Source: Pteria penguin (lineage: Eukaryota > Mollusca > Bivalvia > Pterioida > Pteriidae). From it: 64,000 bases of DNA. The notes under the pieces are model-generated. The model was not told where the DNA came from and made no database searches. It saw only the letters and a program-made list of their open reading frames with translations. A program made the position numbers and the translations under genes. Shown one piece after another: positions 62,301-64,000 of this stretch. Within the stretch, counting starts at the first letter, position 1. Each line of letters opens with the position of its first letter. Location of the stretch: the NCBI GenBank assembly GCA_035048485.1, contig CM068582.1, positions 19,355,570 through 19,419,569 of the forward strand. The letters are read 5' to 3'.

Positions 62301-62691
62301 ATGGAATCCGGATAGGGCCATATTCACACCATCGCATGGTAAACTTGGATAACTGAAACGCAATAATGCGATGGCGATGGTGCGATAGTGCAATGGCGAT
62401 GATACGATAATTTGATTACTATAACACGATGATGCGATAGTGCGATGGCGATGACGCGATAATGCGATGGCGATGACGCGAAAGTACCATGGCGATGAAG
62501 CGATGGCGATGACGCGATAATGCGCTGACGATGAAGCGATGGAGCATTGCTTCATCGTCATACCATTATCGCTTCATGGCCGTCGCTTTTTCGCACCATT
62601 GCCATCGCACTATCGCACAATCGCATCATTGCGTTTCAGTTATCCAACTTCACGATGCGATGGAGTGAATTTGGCCCTATCCGGATTCCAT
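62301..62691. mobile_element. 391-bp fold-back MITE interrupting a LINE
   Basis: Inverted ends of roughly 90 bp: ATGGAATCCGGATAGGGCCA at the left and its complement at the right, continuing with ATTCAC, CCATCGCAT and TTGGATAACTGAAACGCAAT. The interior is made of GCGATGGCGATGACGCGATA sub-repeats and a central palindrome (GACGATGAAGC to GCTTCATCGTC), so nearly the whole element can fold back. The flanks ATGAATGT (62293-62300) and ATGAATAT (62692-62699) form an 8-bp target duplication with one mismatch. Frames crossing it are artefacts. Confidence 0.85.
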
Positions 62692-62985
62692 ATGAATATG
62701 TCATTATCCAATTCAAAATAATATTTGCATAACTTTATCCACAATACCCTATTTTTTTTGGTTTGTATAAGCGACACACCTTTTTGCAATTGATTTTTAT
62801 AGAAAACAGAATCTCTGCCATCATGGCGTTTAGCTTTCTTATGCAGTTTTCTACTTTCACAATGATAACTGTTAAAATTATCAACTCTTATTTTATTAAA
62901 GTCTGTTATTGATAACCAAGTTTCAGAGAATTTACAAATGTCATGTTCTTTGACACAATGTAATCAGTCATTTAATTTACATCTG
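62692..62985 (-). mobile_element. LINE endonuclease relic, N-terminal half
   Basis: The minus strand reads KEHDICKFSETWLSITDFN (the SETWL motif of LINE endonucleases) and then GRDSVFYKNQLQKGVSL, LWIKLCKYYFELDNDIFI, ending at the MITE. It continues in the half at 62300 downward. Confidence 0.75.
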
Positions 62986-63078
62986 AGTCCTTTAACGTGC
63001 AGTACACATATTCTAATTTATTGCCCCTCGGCGCTTTCCTATGTCGTCGTTCTATATTTTCATGTCACCTTATACCGG

Positions 63079-63204
63079 TGTCAAATTTGCCGGTCTGTTT
63101 AAATGTAAACTGAATCACCCCCACGTTTGCGTAATTGCATCTCGGTAGCAGAATCAAACATGTGGATGATTCAGACTACATATAAACAAACGGCAAATTT
63201 GACA
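63079..63204. repeat. 126-bp imperfect hairpin inside the LINE region
   Basis: TGTCAAATTTGCCG at 63079 pairs with CGGCAAATTTGACA ending at 63204. The complementarity extends imperfectly for about 38 bp (TGTTTAAATGTA against TACATATAAACA, and CTGAATCA against TGATTCAG). Possibly another small MITE. Confidence 0.6.
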
Positions 63205-63423
63205 CAGGTTGGGAAAAATATGTGTGGAGCCTTCAGACGAAAGATCGCGGGTAACTTATTATTGCCGATCGTTTGCTTAATGTTTATCTATTTTAGATAT
63301 TTGCTCCATTTGATGCCAAAATGCTTAAAATTGTGCCATCCATTCCGTTTATCAAAATTACAAGTTTTAGCAACGTAAGGAATTGTGGCCTTATCATCCA
63401 TATAGGGCCGCTACTTGCGGCTA

Positions 63424-63633
63424 CTAAGGTTTTGAACACAAACTGGTGTTCACATATAGTTTGTCTACGGACAATGAACACCAGTCTTTTTTAACTTTCT
63501 CGTGTCTTAACACCTCGAGAAGGATTTTTCGGCGATCCTTTACGACTTTCGGAAACTGATGTCTGTTACTAAACTTTTTTCGAAGAACATCGTACTTTTT
63601 CCCTCTCAGTGTAGGAGTGCAATTTAACAACAA
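63424..63633 (-). mobile_element. Possible LINE ORF1 C-terminal relic
   Basis: A 69-residue minus frame ends RRKILLEVLRHEKVKKDWCS then LSVDKLYVN. The RRKLLxxxxxAK...VDKLYV layout is common at the end of LINE ORF1 RNA-binding proteins. It lies upstream of the endonuclease relics on the same strand, as expected for one LINE. Confidence 0.45.
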
Positions 63634-63714
63634 TTGGACGATGACTGCCTATCCTACGATTCCCGACATTATGAACGCTTTCAATCTTAATGCTCCCTAT
63701 TGATCTTCATGCTA

Positions 63715-63960
63715 TCTTCCATAAAGCGTCATATTTTGTCAGGACAGTTTTCTCCTTTTGACCTTGACCTTTGACCTACGTTTAAAAACTTTGACATCGG
63801 TTCTAAATTATGAATCGTAAGAGGTAGGACTCCCATATTTCACACGTGTATTCCCATGGGATGGCGTGTAATTAATATATAGCGCATTGCAAAAATTGCC
63901 TTTTTTGGACTTTGTTGCCACCGGGGGCATCTTGTTAGATCTTTAATTTCATTGATAATC
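63715..63960 (+). repeat. Dispersed repeat of the TGACCTTGACCTTTGACC class
   Basis: Contains TTGACCTTGACCTTTGACCT, GTAAGAGGTAGGACTCCCATA and an end GTTGCCACCGGGGGCATCTT similar to the ends at 2600-2632 and 43111-43152. Confidence 0.6.
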
Positions 63961-64000
63961 CTTTCCTCTGATTTTTTATTTCATTTATACCTTGGTTGTC

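Noticed and set aside
62253..62732. Frames with RVIAIASSPWYF-like repeats
   Set aside because: They read through the GCGATGG sub-repeats of the fold-back MITE.
55273..64000. Search for the remaining hexosaminidase exon (GGEAxxWGE-like)
   Set aside because: No segment with that motif and proper splice sites was found; the exon probably lies beyond the window.

Overview
This window is animal nuclear DNA, most likely from a bivalve mollusc. The evidence is AT-rich introns with GT/AG boundaries, tRNA-headed SINEs with an (AATC)n-type tail, molluscan-style dispersed repeats rich in AGGTCA and TGTCCGTCTGTC, and several transposon families. The species cannot be named from sequence alone.

The only convincing host gene is a glycoside hydrolase family 20 beta-N-acetylhexosaminidase (lysosomal HEXA/HEXB type) on the + strand. 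Five internal exons are visible at 341-446, 38311-38521, 43185-43268, 54627-54717 and 55098-55272. All join in frame (intron phases 1, 2, 2, 0, 1) and carry the DTPGHT, GGDEV, WQE and WYL motifs. The first exons, including the signal peptide, lie upstream of the window. The exons for the C-terminal part of the barrel lie downstream. Almost everything else is intron filled with repeats.

Intron 447-38310 (37.9 kb) is dominated by a 34-bp satellite of about 32.4 kb (about 4866-37299, roughly 950 units), flanked by decayed satellite (1012-1138, 2639-2820, 3359-4865, 37300-37580). The interior is built of nested tandem duplications: 2.96 kb inside a 5.95 kb unit, plus 2.35 kb, 3.1 kb and 0.7 kb duplications. 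Some copies look more than 99% identical. Two transposon-like elements with target-site duplications sit in the decayed left fringe. The many reading frames across the array are by-products of the repeat and I do not call them genes.

Intron 38522-43184 holds zinc-ribbon-like exon relics in inverted orientation, a hairpin element and AGGTCA-rich repeats. Intron 43269-54626 holds a MITE-like element, fragments of a reverse-transcriptase retroelement with a YWLxKLxK motif, a MULE transposase between inverted repeats, two tRNA-derived SINEs and homopolymer runs.

The region after exon 55098-55272 carries a 17-copy 45-bp minisatellite and a 2.4-kb inverted-repeat element enclosing a reverse-transcriptase 3' end and a 139-bp hairpin MITE. 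It ends with a minus-strand LINE relic whose endonuclease region is split by a 391-bp fold-back MITE.

No rRNA gene, CRISPR array or functional tRNA gene was seen.
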